In this document: positions 5,714 through 6,259 of the stretch, piece after piece
Layout: every line of letters begins with the position of its first letter
Numbering within the stretch: position 1 is the first letter of the stretch
Origin: Candidatus Sulfotelmatobacter sp.
GTDB taxonomy: Bacteria > Acidobacteriota > Terriglobia > Terriglobales > Acidobacteriaceae
Length of the DNA stretch: 6,259 bases
Assembly (NCBI GenBank): GCA_030049565.1
Contig: JASIKQ010000350.1
Span: forward strand, 1-6,259
Reading direction: 5' to 3'
Notes under the pieces: generated by a model
Databases searched by the model: none
Told to the model about the DNA's origin: nothing
Seen by the model: only the letters and a program-made list of their open reading frames with translations
Made by a program: the position numbers and the translations under genes

Positions 5714-6259
5714 CTATCCAAGCGCTGCGAGGAAATGCTGAACGAAGCGGAACACATCCAGATAAGAGTTGTACAGAGGGACTGGAGCCACGCGGAAGGT
5801 ATCTGGTTCACGCCAGTCGCCAATGACGCCCGCTTCGGCAAGCCGTTGGCACAGCGCGCGTCCATTTTCAGAAATTCGAATCGAAAGCTGGGCCCCGCGC
5901 CGCTCCGGCTCGCAAGGAGTGATAATCGAGAATTTTGACGACGCATTGCGATTGAGCAGGAACTCGAGATACGCCGTAAGCGAGACGCTTTTCGCCCTTA
6001 GTCGTTTCATGCCAAGTTCGTGAAACATGTCCATCGAGGCGCGTAAGGCAGCCAAACTGAAGATGGGAGGATTGCTTAGTTGCCAGCCTTCGGCGCCAGG
6101 CATCGGCTGAAAGCGGGGACCCATCTCAAAACGTGACTGTTCATCATGCCCCCACCAACCGGCGAAACGAGGCAAATCCCAGGCGCGAGCATGACGCTCG
6201 TGAACAAAGCAACCGGCAATACAGCCCGGGCCGCCGTTCAAATATTTGTAGCTGCACCA
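5714..6259 (-). CDS. kynU: Kynureninase, C-terminal part
   Basis: This PLP-dependent fold-type I enzyme cleaves L-kynurenine to anthranilate and alanine, or 3-hydroxykynurenine to 3-hydroxyanthranilate, in cytoplasmic tryptophan degradation and in NAD synthesis from tryptophan. The frame is open to the right edge, so the N-terminal half and the start lie outside; 181 residues remain of the roughly 420 usual for the family. The window-edge codons read WCSYKYLNGGPG, which contains the PLP-binding lysine (codon 6245-6247). Family-typical blocks follow: FAGWWGHD, FEMGPRFQPMPGAEGWQLSN, PPIFSLAALRASMDMF, and near the end DWREPDTFRVAPVPLYNSYLDV. The C-terminus is complete (TAG at 5714-5716) and no disruption is seen. 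The TTG at 6241 is an internal Leu codon, not a start. Other kynurenine-pathway genes may lie beyond the right edge, but none is visible here. Confidence 0.95.
   Translation of the reverse strand, partial: WCSYKYLNGGPGCIAGCFVHERHARAWDLPRFAGWWGHDEQSRFEMGPRFQPMPGAEGWQLSNPPIFSLAALRASMDMFHELGMKRLRAKSVSLTAYLEFLLNRNASSKFSIITPCEPERRGAQLSIRISENGRALCQRLAEAGVIGDWREPDTFRVAPVPLYNSYLDVFRFVQHFLAALG

Noticed and set aside
1..6259. CRISPR array, tRNA, rRNA, insertion sequence, integrase or toxin-antitoxin pair
   Set aside because: No regularly spaced repeats, no tRNA-like cloverleaf, no transposase or integrase motifs and no terminal inverted repeats were found on either strand.

Overview
The window looks like an ordinary chromosomal stretch of a moderately GC-rich bacterium. 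The best guess is Acidobacteriota (Terriglobia-like). That rests on the character of the ComEC and of the multi-spanning-membrane GGDEF protein as I remember such proteins, not on a marker gene or a search. No tRNA, rRNA, CRISPR array, insertion sequence or phage gene was seen.

Layout: two plus-strand genes meet three minus-strand loci tail to tail. On the plus strand are the 3' part of a TrmA/RlmD-family RNA m5U methyltransferase (cut by the left edge, ends at 697) and, close behind it, a full-length ComEC/Rec2 DNA-uptake channel (about 756-3383). On the minus strand, read right to left, are the C-terminal part of kynureninase (cut by the right edge just past the PLP lysine), a membrane-anchored diguanylate cyclase locus (3804-5635) and a small DUF2007-type protein (3328-3681). 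The last 56 bases of comEC and of the DUF2007 gene overlap on opposite strands.

The most notable observation is that the diguanylate cyclase locus is in two frames. A ten-helix membrane domain (frame ending at 4673) and a coiled coil plus intact GGEEF domain (frame ending at 3804) join cleanly if one A is restored at position 4703, giving a protein of about 610 residues. There is no slippery heptamer or homopolymer at the junction, so a one-base deletion or a sequencing/assembly error is more likely than programmed frameshifting.

The genes do not form one pathway: RNA modification, DNA uptake, c-di-GMP signalling, tryptophan (kynurenine) catabolism and a small unknown regulator-like protein sit side by side. 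I found no convincing undescribed system. The minor points worth a look are the split cyclase, its uncharacterised membrane domain, the antisense gene-end overlap, and a perfect palindrome and a three-codon leader ORF ahead of the DUF2007 gene.
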